From contig JYOB01000001.1 of assembly GCA_000955795.1 (NCBI GenBank), forward strand, positions 208,301 through 272,300: a stretch of 64,000 nt of DNA, in the 5' to 3' direction. This DNA comes from Burkholderiaceae bacterium 26. GTDB taxonomy: Bacteria > Pseudomonadota > Gammaproteobacteria > Burkholderiales > Burkholderiaceae. A program made the translations under genes and the position numbers. The notes beneath the pieces are model-generated. The model was not told the DNA's origin. It saw nothing but the letters and a program-made list of their open reading frames with translations, and searched no databases. This document shows, piece by piece, positions 16,242 through 24,531 of the stretch (within the stretch, counting starts at the first letter, position 1; each line of letters opens with the position of its first letter).

Positions 16242-17189
16242 TCAACGATCGGGTTGCCGGACGATGTCCTCATAACAACGGCTGACATTTGCCGTCATGC
16301 CGGGCAACTCTTCTGCAAGGAATTCGATGAACGCGCGCACGGCCGGTACCAGCCCGCGGCGTGACGGAAAAACCGCATGAAACTGGTGCACCGGCAAGCG
16401 GTATTCCGGCAGTAGCACGACCAGCCGGCCATCGCGAACCGGCTCGGCGCACAGGTTGAACGGCAGTTGTGCAACACCAATGCCTGCCAGCGCGGTCTGT
16501 CCCATCAGATACAAGTCGTCGGTTACCAGTGCGGGTGTGTATTCGATGTCCACTGCGCCGCCTTCAGGGGCGGTCAGGCGCCAGCGCGTACGCTCGCCGC
16601 CCGCACCGTCAAAGCCCACGCCGATCGCGCCGCGCATCGATTCCGGTGTCTCGAACGGGCCATGCTCGGCAACAAATGACGGGCTGGCCACAAGCACCTG
16701 ATCGCTCACGCCAAAGCTGCGCACGACAAGGTTGGAATCGTCCAGCGTCGAGCGCACGCGCAGCGCCACGTCGTAGCCGTCGCCGATCACGTCGACACGG
16801 CGGTTCGTCACGTCCAACTCCAGCCGCACATCGGGCTGCGCGCGCAGGAATTTCGACAGCACGGGCGCGATGAACACGTGCGCCACGCCCACCGGACAGC
16901 TCACGCGCAGGCGGCCGGAAGGTTTTTCGCCGGCGTGCTCGGCCACCTCGAAGGCAGCGCGTGCGGCCTGCGTCATCGATTCGCAATGCGTAAAGAACGC
17001 CGAGCCCACGTCCGTTACGTGCACCGCCCGCGTTGAGCGCTGCAGCAGCCGCACCCCCAGACGCGTTTCGAGATCGGCCACGCGGCGGCTCACGCGCGAT
17101 TTGGGAATCCCCAGCGCCCGCGCGGCGCCGGAAAAACTGCCGTGCGTCACCACACTGGCAAACAGGACGAGGTCGTTCAGGTCTTCCAT
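16242..17189 (-). CDS. LysR-family transcriptional regulator, divergent from azoR
   Basis: A 315-aa regulator. The N-terminal winged HTH is DLNDLVLFASVVTHGSFSGA with ALGIPKSRVSRRVADLE; a periplasmic-binding-like effector domain follows (residues about 95-300). The start was set at ATG 17189 because GGAGAAC precedes it; the 20-residue upstream extension lacks a site. It is of the 'HTH plus substrate domain' type that often controls divergent oxidoreductase genes, here the azoreductase gene starting 127 bp away. Effector unknown. Confidence 0.9.
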   Translation of the reverse strand: MEDLNDLVLFASVVTHGSFSGAARALGIPKSRVSRRVADLETRLGVRLLQRSTRAVHVTDVGSAFFTHCESMTQAARAAFEVAEHAGEKPSGRLRVSCPVGVAHVFIAPVLSKFLRAQPDVRLELDVTNRRVDVIGDGYDVALRVRSTLDDSNLVVRSFGVSDQVLVASPSFVAEHGPFETPESMRGAIGVGFDGAGGERTRWRLTAPEGGAVDIEYTPALVTDDLYLMGQTALAGIGVAQLPFNLCAEPVRDGRLVVLLPEYRLPVHQFHAVFPSRRGLVPAVRAFIEFLAEELPGMTANVSRCYEDIVRQPDR

Positions 17190-17315
17190 GGCCGTTCTCC
17201 AAAGCACGGGCGCATTGTCCCACTCGTAGAACGATGTGTGTCGATTCACCCCACTACTGGAACCTGCTGCATCGCACTATCTTTCCAGCAACCCACCTTT
17301 TCTTGGAGAGACACC

Positions 17316-17942
17316 ATGCAAGTCCTTCACATTGATTCCAGCATCCTCGGTGACGCCTCGGCCTCGCGCATCCTGAGCGCCGCCATTGTTGACGAGCTGC
17401 GCCGCGAAAACCCCAGCGCCACCGTTGTCCACCGTGACCTGTCGGTCGAAGCCATTCCGCACCTGGACGGCGCCATTGCCGCCGGCTTTCGCGCCACGGG
17501 CGCCGATGATTTTGACGATGCCACCCGCGCCGAGCATGCCCGCTCGGAAACGCTCGTGAACGAACTGCTCGCCAGCGATGTGATCGTGGTCGGCGCACCG
17601 ATGTACAACTTCTCGGTGCCCAGCCAGCTCAAAGCCTGGATCGACCGCGTGGCGCAAGCCGGCCGCACGTTCAAGTACACGGAAAACGGCCCGGTTGGCT
17701 TGGCCGGTGGCAAGAAGGTGATCGTTGCGTCGACGCGCGGGGGCATGTACTCCGCCGGCCCGGCAGCCGCCATGGATTTCCAGGAGGCCTACCTGAAGAC
17801 CGTGTTCGGCTTCTTCGGCATCACCGATGTGCAGTTCGTACGCGCAGAACGCCTGGCGATGGGCCCGGACGCCCGCACGCAAGCCTTGGAAGCAGCACAC
17901 GCCGCCATGCGCGACGTGGTGAGCCAGGCCGTGGCAGCCTGA
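17316..17942 (+). CDS. azoR: FMN-dependent NADH-azoreductase
   Basis: A 208-aa flavodoxin-fold quinone/azo reductase. Landmarks are the phosphate loop HIDSSILGDASASR, the APMYNFSVPSQLKAWIDRVAQAGRTF-type block (seen as GAPMYNFSVPSQLKAWID) and STRGGMYS near residue 140. It uses NADH and FMN for two-electron reduction of azo compounds and quinones in the cytoplasm, protecting against quinone and thiol stress. GGAGAGA precedes the ATG. Divergent from a LysR regulator; followed by two tandem hairpins including a strong terminator. Confidence 0.95.
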   Translation: MQVLHIDSSILGDASASRILSAAIVDELRRENPSATVVHRDLSVEAIPHLDGAIAAGFRATGADDFDDATRAEHARSETLVNELLASDVIVVGAPMYNFSVPSQLKAWIDRVAQAGRTFKYTENGPVGLAGGKKVIVASTRGGMYSAGPAAAMDFQEAYLKTVFGFFGITDVQFVRAERLAMGPDARTQALEAAHAAMRDVVSQAVAA

Positions 17943-17950
17943 GCGAACGC

Positions 17951-17980
17951 GGTTGCGGCGCAACGGGACGCGCCGCAACC
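17951..17980. repeat. Perfect 10-bp stem hairpin after azoR
   Basis: GGTTGCGGCG and CGCCGCAACC are exact inverse repeats separated by ten bases, starting nine bases after the azoR stop. It precedes the true terminator and may stabilise the mRNA 3' end. Confidence 0.55.
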
Positions 17981-17996
17981 GGCCTCGCAGAATGCC

Positions 17997-18036
17997 AAAC
18001 GGGCGCCAGCAGCAATGCGGCGCCCGTTTTCGTTTT
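17997..18036 (+). terminator. Rho-independent terminator of azoR
   Basis: AAACGGGCGCC (17997-18007) pairs with GGCGCCCGTTT (18019-18029) over an 11-base loop and is followed by TCGTTTTT. Strong intrinsic terminator in the plus direction. Confidence 0.9.
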
Positions 18037-18085
18037 TACTGGCGTGGCAAGAAGGTGGGATCGGCGCAGATGGCCGATCGGCAAA

Positions 18086-18232
18086 TCACTCGTCGCGGTG
18101 TTCGCGTGCCTGGTGCATGGCTTCGAGTAGACGGCGCGTACGCAGCTTGTTCCACATGACCGGCACGACGATCGCGGTAGCGATCAGGCACGGTACTGCC
18201 CAGGCGATGGTGGATTCCAGAAAATTCGTCAT
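18086..18232 (-). CDS. Small single-pass membrane protein, 48 aa
   Basis: Starts MTNFLESTIAWAVPCLIATA at ATG 18232, with GGGGGA about eight bases upstream. One transmembrane segment (residues about 8-26) is followed by a basic, then acidic tail (RTRRLLEAMHQAREHRDE). This resembles small inner-membrane proteins annotated as hypothetical. Stands alone. The size makes the call tentative. Confidence 0.5.
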   Translation of the reverse strand: MTNFLESTIAWAVPCLIATAIVVPVMWNKLRTRRLLEAMHQAREHRDE

Positions 18233-18678
18233 GATGCGTCCCCCGATGTGTTGCCGATGCGCACGGTTGGGCGGCGCGCATCGCATGGTCCCCGCAGGGC
18301 TTTGCTGTCTCGACTGGGCCGAGACGCCCTGACATCCATATGAACGGCTATCGGCGCTGTGCGTTCAAACTTGAAGCCCAACGTTTGCCGTTTGTTGTAT
18401 TTCCCGCCGATCTCGACGATCTGTCAATAGTGTGGCGATAAGTTCGTGGAACATTGTGGCGCTGTGCTGACAGTGCCTGAATACGCCCGATCTGCTCCAC
18501 AGTCTGATCGCAAAGGTAACGGCAAATTACGGCCGCCGTGACGCAAACGTCGCCACCCCGGGGCGGGCCGTCGATTACCGGCCTGGACGTCACAGTTTTT
18601 CTTACAAACGGTAAAGCGCGGTTGCGAAGCGTTTCCATACAGTGAGGCCAAGTCCAACGATAACCACGGAGCCTCACC
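18233..18678. other. Divergent intergenic region, no gene seen
   Basis: 446 bp between a 48-aa minus-strand gene and the small lipoprotein gene. It must hold both promoters. No ORF with coding character, no strong hairpin and no recognised operator were found by eye. Confidence 0.4.
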
Positions 18679-18810
18679 ATGAAACGCACCATCGCCCTGC
18701 TCATCCTTGCTGCTGCCGCTACCTCTGCGCTGAGCGCATGCGTGGTGGTGCCGGCGGGCGGCTATTACGAACGCCCGCATTACTACCATCCGTATTACCG
18801 CGGCTATTGA
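18679..18810 (+). CDS. Small lipoprotein with Tyr/His-rich tail, 43 aa
   Basis: Too short for ordinary ORF cut-offs. Product MKRTIALLILAAAATSALSA followed by Cys21 (lipobox LSAC), then VVVPAGGYYERPHYYHPYYRGY. The mature peptide is only about 23 residues, with seven Tyr and two His. Small lipoproteins with aromatic-rich tails are common in Burkholderiales and of unknown function; the His/Tyr content could bind metal or cell-wall sugars, which is speculation. Codon use is ordinary. Confidence 0.7.
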   Translation: MKRTIALLILAAAATSALSACVVVPAGGYYERPHYYHPYYRGY

Positions 18811-18847
18811 TTCACGCAGTGTGCGGCGCGGCCGGCATGCCCGCCGC

Positions 18848-20428
18848 TTAAGCCTTGCGTGCCTGCAGCATGCGGATGCGCGCGACAGCCTGATGGTCGG
18901 TCGTGGCGGCGTCGTAAAGGCGCGCCAGATCGGCCTTCAATGCCGTGCGCGAACCACCGTCCAGATACACCATGTGCCCCGACGGATAGAACCCCGCCGA
19001 GAGGTTCTTGCGCACACCCGCATCCAGCAACGGCATCGCCTTCAGGTCCAGCATGGTCTGGTAGAACGGCGTGACGAAGTCGTAATAGCCGTTGGCAGAG
19101 AACACTTTCAGATCCACGTTCAAGCTCATCGTGGCCGCCAGGTCGCCGGCGGTGTAGAGCGCGACATTGCCGTTGGCATCAAGCCCCTTCTGCGCGCCGG
19201 TTGGGTCAGTGTGGCGGAAGTCCCAATGGCGGAAGGCCTGGTCGTTCAAGTCCGTGAAGGCAGAGTTGGAGGTGAACTTCAGGTCGTCGTTCAGGTAGGT
19301 ATTCCACATGGCGGTGTAGACACCGGACACCGCTGTCATGGTCGGATCGTTGCCGCCGGAGTTCGGATCCACACTGGCCGCAATGCCGGTGTGGATGCCC
19401 GTGACGCGACCGTCGTACGCACCCAGCGACAAGCCCTTGTCCGCCAGCAGCGTGGTCAGGAACAGAGACGTGCCCGCGCCGTCAGACGCTGCCACATCCA
19501 GCCGCCAGCCTTGCAACGTCGCCGCATCGATGCCGGTGTAGGCAGACAACGTCTTCACCACGGCCGGATCGGCATGCGTGGGTTTGGCGAGCGCTTTTTC
19601 GTAATCGGTGCTGGCAAATACGGCGGCAGCTTCGGCAAAGTCGCCCACGTCGGCGGGCAATGGGCCGCCTTTGGGTGAAGTTGCACGCTTGTGGAACCAT
19701 GCATCTGCGGCACACGTCGGCAAGAGCCCGACCGGGTTGCCCGCCTGCGTGTAGTCGAGGATGGACGACTGCAGCGTGATGCCGTTCAAGTCCACCCCGT
19801 CTTCATGCAGCACGTACGAAAGCACGCAGGAACGCGCCGTGCCGTAAGACTCGCCAAACAGAAACTTGGGCGAATTCCATCGATCATTGGCAGTCAGCCA
19901 GCGCTTGATGAACTGCGCGATGCTGCGTGCGTCCTGGTCAACGCCCCAGAAATCGAGGTTGCGCTTGGGCGCAATGGCCGTCGAATAGCCGGTGCCGACC
20001 GGGTTGATGAAAACAAGATCGGAGCGATCAAGCAGGCTGTCTGGATTGTCTTCCATGCGATACGGCGCGGGCGGCGTAAACGACGGCATCGACGTCACGA
20101 TGCGGCGCGGTGCAAACGACCCCAGCAGCACAAACACCGCCGACGACCCCGGCCCGCCGTTATAGAAGAACGTCACCGGCCGCGCCTGCGCGCCACCCGC
20201 TGGCGTGTCCGCCACAAAGGCCACGTGGAACATCTTGGCCACGGGCTGCGAGCTGCTCGGGTCTACCGTGACGAGGTGGCCGGCATGCGCGGTGTAGGCG
20301 ATGTCGTGTCCGCCAATGCGCACGGTGTGATGCGTGATCGCCATGCCCTCGCTGGTGTCGGTCACGCTGTCGTCGGGGCCGTTGCCGTAAGCGGTGGGGT
20401 CGAAGAATGGCTGGTCGATGGTGGTCAT
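18848..20428 (-). CDS. Peptidase S10 (serine carboxypeptidase) family protein
   Basis: A 526-aa alpha/beta-hydrolase-type carboxypeptidase. Visible are the oxyanion motif FFYNGGPGSSA (residues about 87-97), the nucleophile Ser194 in FGESYG, the Asp region FSANGYYDFVTP and the catalytic His in YPSGHMVY. S10 enzymes remove C-terminal residues, typically at acidic pH. No Sec or Tat signal is visible, so its location is unclear. The long upstream in-frame extension overlaps the S53 gene in another frame and is not coding; the ATG at 20428 has GAGG upstream. It lies 13 bp downstream of the S53 peptidase gene, so the two are almost certainly one operon. Confidence 0.88.
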   Translation of the reverse strand: MTTIDQPFFDPTAYGNGPDDSVTDTSEGMAITHHTVRIGGHDIAYTAHAGHLVTVDPSSSQPVAKMFHVAFVADTPAGGAQARPVTFFYNGGPGSSAVFVLLGSFAPRRIVTSMPSFTPPAPYRMEDNPDSLLDRSDLVFINPVGTGYSTAIAPKRNLDFWGVDQDARSIAQFIKRWLTANDRWNSPKFLFGESYGTARSCVLSYVLHEDGVDLNGITLQSSILDYTQAGNPVGLLPTCAADAWFHKRATSPKGGPLPADVGDFAEAAAVFASTDYEKALAKPTHADPAVVKTLSAYTGIDAATLQGWRLDVAASDGAGTSLFLTTLLADKGLSLGAYDGRVTGIHTGIAASVDPNSGGNDPTMTAVSGVYTAMWNTYLNDDLKFTSNSAFTDLNDQAFRHWDFRHTDPTGAQKGLDANGNVALYTAGDLAATMSLNVDLKVFSANGYYDFVTPFYQTMLDLKAMPLLDAGVRKNLSAGFYPSGHMVYLDGGSRTALKADLARLYDAATTDHQAVARIRMLQARKA

Positions 20429-20441
20429 GCGTGCCTCGCTG

Positions 20442-22040
20442 CTAGAAAAGGTTCGCGATCGCGTCGCCCTTGGGGCTGCCCAGGCCGGTGCAGGCGTCCC
20501 AACCGGGCGCGGCGGCAAAGGCGCCGTTGTTGCCCTGCTTGATGTCGTTGAACGCGCCGGGGTTCTGATACAGCCGCGCATGCAGATAACCCGCCGGGCG
20601 CCCCTTGATGGCGTTGATGCGCGCGATGAGCGCGGCCCACAGCGGTGCCGCGGCGCTGGTGCCGCCCACCACGCCGGACTCGCCATCCACGCGGACGACA
20701 TAGCCGGTCAGCGGGTCGGCATCGGCGGAGACATCGGGCACGCCGCGCCGCGCCAGCGGCACGCTGTCCCCGCCGGTTTGCTGCGCAGCCAGGCCCTGCT
20801 GCCAACTCGGCAACGCGAAAACCGTGCTCACCCCGCCGCCGCCCGCGCCGCCTCGCGCGCCGTCGTTCCAGACGGTTTCCTCTGCGATGCGGTTTCCGCT
20901 GGCGCGCACGCTGGTGCCACCGCATGCCAGCGCGTACGGGCTGGAGGCGGGAAAATCGACGTGATCCACACGATCAGGCTGGCCGTCGCTGGAGCCGCTG
21001 TCGCCCGAGGCCGCACACACCGTCACGCCCATCGTTGCGGCGCTCTGCAACGCGGCGTTGACGGCCTGCATGGCCTGCGGCGTCCAAGCACTTTCGGGCG
21101 CGCCCCAACTGATGGAAACCACCGAGGGCCGCAGCTTGGTGTCATGGATGGCGGCGTTGATGGCTTGCACGAAACCGGCGTCGGTATTGACGGTGAAGTA
21201 CACGGCCAGCGTGGCGCCCGGCGCTGCGGCGCCTGCCACTTCCAGGTCGAGCATGACTTCGCCGTCGGGCCCGCTCGGGTCGCCGGTCGGGCGGTTGGCG
21301 CCCTGCCCGACCGGTATGGCCGTCACTGTCGGCATCGGCATGCCAACCTCCTGGAAGTACGCACGCAGATCGTCTTCCCGATAGCCACCGCCAAGCTCAA
21401 CAAACGCAATGCACTGGCCTGCGCCGTCGCCCTGCGGAAAGCCGTAGAGCTGAGCGAGTTGCACCGGCGTGTACGACGCGGTGGGCGCCGCACGGGCGGG
21501 CCGGATGCCTCCAGGCTCGACCGATCCGGTGGGCAACGGCACAAAGCGAAAGTGCGGCGCCGCCTGGGGGCGCGAGTCGAGCCCCAGCACGGCCACGACC
21601 ACGTCCTGCAACGACTCCGGCAACCGCAGCGGTCCGGAACGCCCGCGATATTCGCTGCCACCATGTGCCACGCGGTGCAGGTGCGTATCGAACGCCCGGC
21701 AGAACTGTTCGACGGAGCCTTCGAGCATGACGGTAGCGGCGGCCACGTTCACTTCGGCTACTTGCAGGCCATGTTCGCGGGCAAACGTGCGAACGGCATC
21801 GATGTCGTCCGTGGCGGCGCCAAACTGGGCGGCCCACTCTTCGCGAGTCAGGGGGGTGGGCGATGGCGTTCCCGCGGCATGCGCGTGGACAAATCCGGAC
21901 AGCCGCACATCGAGCTCAGCCTCGTTAGGGCGGCGCAATTGCACGAGCGCCCGGATCTGCTCTGCCGGATGGGCATCGCCAAGGATGCGCGCGTCTTCAG
22001 GAATGGTGCGCTCGCTGCCGCGCAGGGGGTGCCGGACCAT
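20442..22040 (-). CDS. Peptidase S53 (kumamolisin/sedolisin-type) acid protease
   Basis: A 532-aa pro-enzyme. Residues about 10-155 form the activation pro-domain. The catalytic residues of the sedolisin family are all visible: Glu261 and Asp265 in GEVMLDLEV, the oxyanion Asp347 in SGDSG, and Ser462 in GGTSAAAP. The C-terminal calcium site is probably built from DVSADADPLTGY and the region near WDACTGLGSP. Members are active at low pH and autoprocess. No signal peptide is seen. The ATG at 22040 has GGAGATGG upstream. First gene of a two-gene peptidase unit. Confidence 0.92.
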   Translation of the reverse strand: MVRHPLRGSERTIPEDARILGDAHPAEQIRALVQLRRPNEAELDVRLSGFVHAHAAGTPSPTPLTREEWAAQFGAATDDIDAVRTFAREHGLQVAEVNVAAATVMLEGSVEQFCRAFDTHLHRVAHGGSEYRGRSGPLRLPESLQDVVVAVLGLDSRPQAAPHFRFVPLPTGSVEPGGIRPARAAPTASYTPVQLAQLYGFPQGDGAGQCIAFVELGGGYREDDLRAYFQEVGMPMPTVTAIPVGQGANRPTGDPSGPDGEVMLDLEVAGAAAPGATLAVYFTVNTDAGFVQAINAAIHDTKLRPSVVSISWGAPESAWTPQAMQAVNAALQSAATMGVTVCAASGDSGSSDGQPDRVDHVDFPASSPYALACGGTSVRASGNRIAEETVWNDGARGGAGGGGVSTVFALPSWQQGLAAQQTGGDSVPLARRGVPDVSADADPLTGYVVRVDGESGVVGGTSAAAPLWAALIARINAIKGRPAGYLHARLYQNPGAFNDIKQGNNGAFAAAPGWDACTGLGSPKGDAIANLF

Positions 22041-22164
22041 GGGCCATCTCCATGTAGGTAGGTGGCCTGTGCGTCGCAACCGGCGTGCCGAGGGTGCCGA
22101 CAGGATGCGGCGCCACCTCCAACCACGTTAGGCGATGGCTTGCCCGCTTGATCTACAGCGTTCG

Positions 22165-23223
22165 TCAGTCGGTGAAATCGGGGCTGCTGGCACCTTCCGC
22201 TGCATGCTGTGGCTTGCCCTCGGCAAAGGCACGGCGGATCAGTGCGCCGCATGCTGCGCTGCGCACATAGGCCCGGGGGGCCAGGGTTTCGCGCACGAGC
22301 ATGCCGTAATGGCGCTTGTCAGCGGTGATCCACGGATAGAAACCAAATGCGCCGGCAGAGCTAAACGCACCGTCGCCGCCGGGCTGGTCCTCGATCCAGT
22401 AGTTGAGCGCGTAATGCCACGGCAGTGCGGCTGGGGTGCTGACAGCGGTCGAGCACGTGCCCGGCTCGGTGCAAACGGCATGCTGGCCGAGCATCTTGCC
22501 GAGCTGGTATTCGCCGCGAATGAGGCGACGCAGGAACTGGCCATAAGCCGCCGGCGTGGAGATCATTCCACCGGCCGGTTCGGGTGCGAGGTAACGAATG
22601 CCGAGCGGCTGGCCGGCATCACGCAGGCCCGGTGCATTGGCAAGCTGGCGGTCGAGGTCGTTGTTGAGCGCCTCGGCGTCGGCCCGGCCCAGACCGAGAT
22701 CCATCAGCAGCTTCTGATCATGGCCGCCGTTGTAGCTGAAGCGGCCAACGTGCCCAGGCGTGAAAGTCGCGTTGCGCCCTCGCTCAAAGCAGCTTTGCAC
22801 GGTGTCGTTGCGATTGCACAGCAACGGATTGAGCCCGTCGTAGCCAGAGCGCATGGTGAGGGCGTCGATTTCGGCAGGTGTGGGCTTGCCTTGCGCACGC
22901 TCCACCACGTAGGCGCCAAACACCCATTTGGATGCCGATGCCAGCCGCACCGTCTTGTTCGGGCCGATCCGCTGGCCCCGCTGCCCGTGCATCAGTTCGC
23001 CATGGGCGTCACCGATTTCCCAGTAGTAATCGCCCAGACGCTGGCAACTGCCGGCATTCGCGAGCGTGGATTCCACGGCGGCACGGCGCGTTTCCAGGCT
23101 CGGCGCACCCGCGTGCGCCGCAGCCGTTGCCACCAACGCTGCCCATGCCACCAAAGCGGCGCGCATCCCTCGCCCGAACCCTGCGAACGCCCTGTTGTTC
23201 TGGGCGCCTCTTGCTTGCGTCAT
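22165..23223 (-). CDS. Beta-lactamase-fold serine hydrolase, exported
   Basis: 352 aa with a signal-like segment at about residues 20-39 (MRAALVAWAALVATAAAHA). The nucleophile motif SxxK is seen as Ser96-Ala-Ser-Lys99 in RLASASKWVFG. A YNG-type second motif occurs in GRFSYNGGHD; the third (KTG-like) motif is not clear. Several Cys pairs suggest periplasmic disulphides. It could be a DD-peptidase, an esterase or a non-antibiotic class C relative; true beta-lactamase activity should not be assumed. It is upstream of the S53/S10 genes on the same strand with a 124-bp gap and could be co-transcribed. Confidence 0.8.
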   Translation of the reverse strand: MTQARGAQNNRAFAGFGRGMRAALVAWAALVATAAAHAGAPSLETRRAAVESTLANAGSCQRLGDYYWEIGDAHGELMHGQRGQRIGPNKTVRLASASKWVFGAYVVERAQGKPTPAEIDALTMRSGYDGLNPLLCNRNDTVQSCFERGRNATFTPGHVGRFSYNGGHDQKLLMDLGLGRADAEALNNDLDRQLANAPGLRDAGQPLGIRYLAPEPAGGMISTPAAYGQFLRRLIRGEYQLGKMLGQHAVCTEPGTCSTAVSTPAALPWHYALNYWIEDQPGGDGAFSSAGAFGFYPWITADKRHYGMLVRETLAPRAYVRSAACGALIRRAFAEGKPQHAAEGASSPDFTD

Positions 23224-23643
23224 GTCGATATCCTGCTCGTTTTCTGATGCCTAGCCAGCCCGGCGGCACTTTACCGCAGCGCGCGTGGCATTTCGCTGTT
23301 TTACGCAGGGATGCCCGTTGCTGTGCAGTCTTGCAACATGCCCTCTGCGAATGTGCATGACTGTATTGGCGGCACCTTGCAGGCAGGTTGCGGGGGCGCC
23401 ATCGGTATGCGTTTCAAACGTAAGCGTTTGCGCGTCGATTAATCGTCTCGGCAGGTGATGAATATCACTTCATATTTGAACCCCCAATATGTCCTAAACC
23501 TCCCGTTTATGAGCCAAATGGAGGATAAGAATCATGCCAAGGGGCGCTAGCGGTCTGCATAGAGTGTCCTAGAATGCAACGGAAGAATAGTAGATTTAAA
23601 TAAAACTAAATACGCGGCAGCGGCGAGCTTTCGGGAGCGGGCC
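23224..23643. other. Intergenic region of lower GC with a palindrome
   Basis: 420 bp without a convincing gene. CAAACG-TAAG-CGTTTG at 23415-23430 is a 16-bp palindrome and a candidate operator. A GGAGG followed nine bases later by ATG at 23534 opens only a 12-codon frame. AT-rich stretches near 23460 and 23590 may hold promoters. Confidence 0.4.
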
Positions 23644-23844
23644 ATGGGAACAATCAAACGGGGAACAGCGAGCTTGAGTGCTCGCCTGGGGTGGGAACGA
23701 CACCCTGCTAATTGGCAGGTAATTCCTACGCGTCGGCGCCTTTTTCAAACACGCCTTCCGGTCACGCGCGCCTCCACCGTTTTGCTTTGGATTCTGGCCA
23801 TCTCGATTACCGTCGGTGTCGGGCTGATGCACCAATTGTGGTAA
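23644..23844 (+). CDS. Small protein with C-terminal membrane anchor, 66 aa
   Basis: Begins MGTIKRGTASLSARLGWERH with GGGAGCGG upstream. The N-terminal 40 residues are basic. The last 24 (ASTVLLWILAISITVGVG and the following residues) form one transmembrane helix ending almost at the C-terminus, so it looks tail-anchored. Lower GC than its neighbours. No family recognised; coding status is plausible, not certain. Confidence 0.45.
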   Translation: MGTIKRGTASLSARLGWERHPANWQVIPTRRRLFQTRLPVTRASTVLLWILAISITVGVGLMHQLW

Positions 23845-24111
23845 CCAAAAAAACATAAAGGAATTTTGTACGGGGAAGGTCGCAGCGCGAGAGCGAACCC
23901 GCAGTCAACTACCGAATTGACAGACCGTATAACGGCACCGAGGGACAGTCCGACCCGCTTCACTGGGTCAATCGCATCCGGATGGATTCAACATCTGGAG
24001 CATCGTCATCCCTCCATTCGGAAACACGCTCCCGCATGTGATCATTGCGCCGCGAAAGCGGCATGTGGGGCACGCCGCTCAAACGGCATGCCTGATCAAT
24101 GGGGGAGCATC

Positions 24112-24453
24112 ATGAACATTTCATTCACCGGCAAGACCTTCAGGTCCGTAGGCGACCTGTTCTTCCAAGCCATTGTCGACGGTAAAGTCGTGAGTTGTTT
24201 CGTCACGTCCGAAGCGCTGTCGCTCTGCGATTGCGCGCATCAGAAGATCACGGCCGAAGAGGTCTATCGCAATTACCGGGACTGGATCGAACTGGCGGCG
24301 TCGGACCTGATCCGGGCTGGCTCGCTCGCCCCGGTCATCGTGCGCGGCCGCGATCTGGCCGCTTCTCGTGCATCGCTGCCGCACGGTGGCGTGCCGGCCT
24401 ACGATCTGGATCGCGCGCGTCAACTGCGCCTGGTCCCTCGCTCGTCGCGCTGA
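24112..24453 (+). CDS. DUF1488-like small protein, 113 aa
   Basis: Starts MNISFTGKTFRSVGDLFFQA at ATG 24112, with GGGGGAG just upstream; a longer in-frame extension to 23866 is not coding. The pattern MNISF...AIVDGKVVSCFVTSEAL resembles the DUF1488 family, whose function is unknown (E. coli YrdB is a member). The C-terminal 35 residues go beyond the domain. Cytoplasmic. Followed by a strong hairpin shared with the convergent acyl-CoA synthetase gene. Confidence 0.7.
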   Translation: MNISFTGKTFRSVGDLFFQAIVDGKVVSCFVTSEALSLCDCAHQKITAEEVYRNYRDWIELAASDLIRAGSLAPVIVRGRDLAASRASLPHGGVPAYDLDRARQLRLVPRSSR

Positions 24454-24473
24454 TATCAGCCAGCGCTGGCGCA

Positions 24474-24507
24474 GCGGAACGTGCGGTCGGGGGGCCGCAC
24501 GTTCCGC
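24474..24507. terminator. Bidirectional terminator hairpin
   Basis: GCGGAACGTGCGG (24474-24486) is the exact inverse of CCGCACGTTCCGC (24495-24507) with an eight-base loop. Its place between two convergent genes, 21 and 25 bases from their ends, fits a shared terminator, though no long T-run is present. Confidence 0.75.
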
Positions 24508-24531
24508 AGGTGCCAAAGCACAACGCACGGA

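Noticed and set aside
20429-20701. N-terminal extension of the S10 peptidase
   Set aside because: It is an out-of-frame reading of the S53 gene's C-terminus, rich in Arg and Ala; the ATG at 20428 has a good ribosome-binding site.
22165-23223. Call as an antibiotic-resistance beta-lactamase
   Set aside because: SxxK is present but the third catalytic motif is unclear, and many such proteins are peptidases or esterases.
23534-23572. 12-codon frame with a GGAGG site
   Set aside because: Too short and without a downstream amino-acid-biosynthesis gene or attenuator to make it a believable leader peptide.
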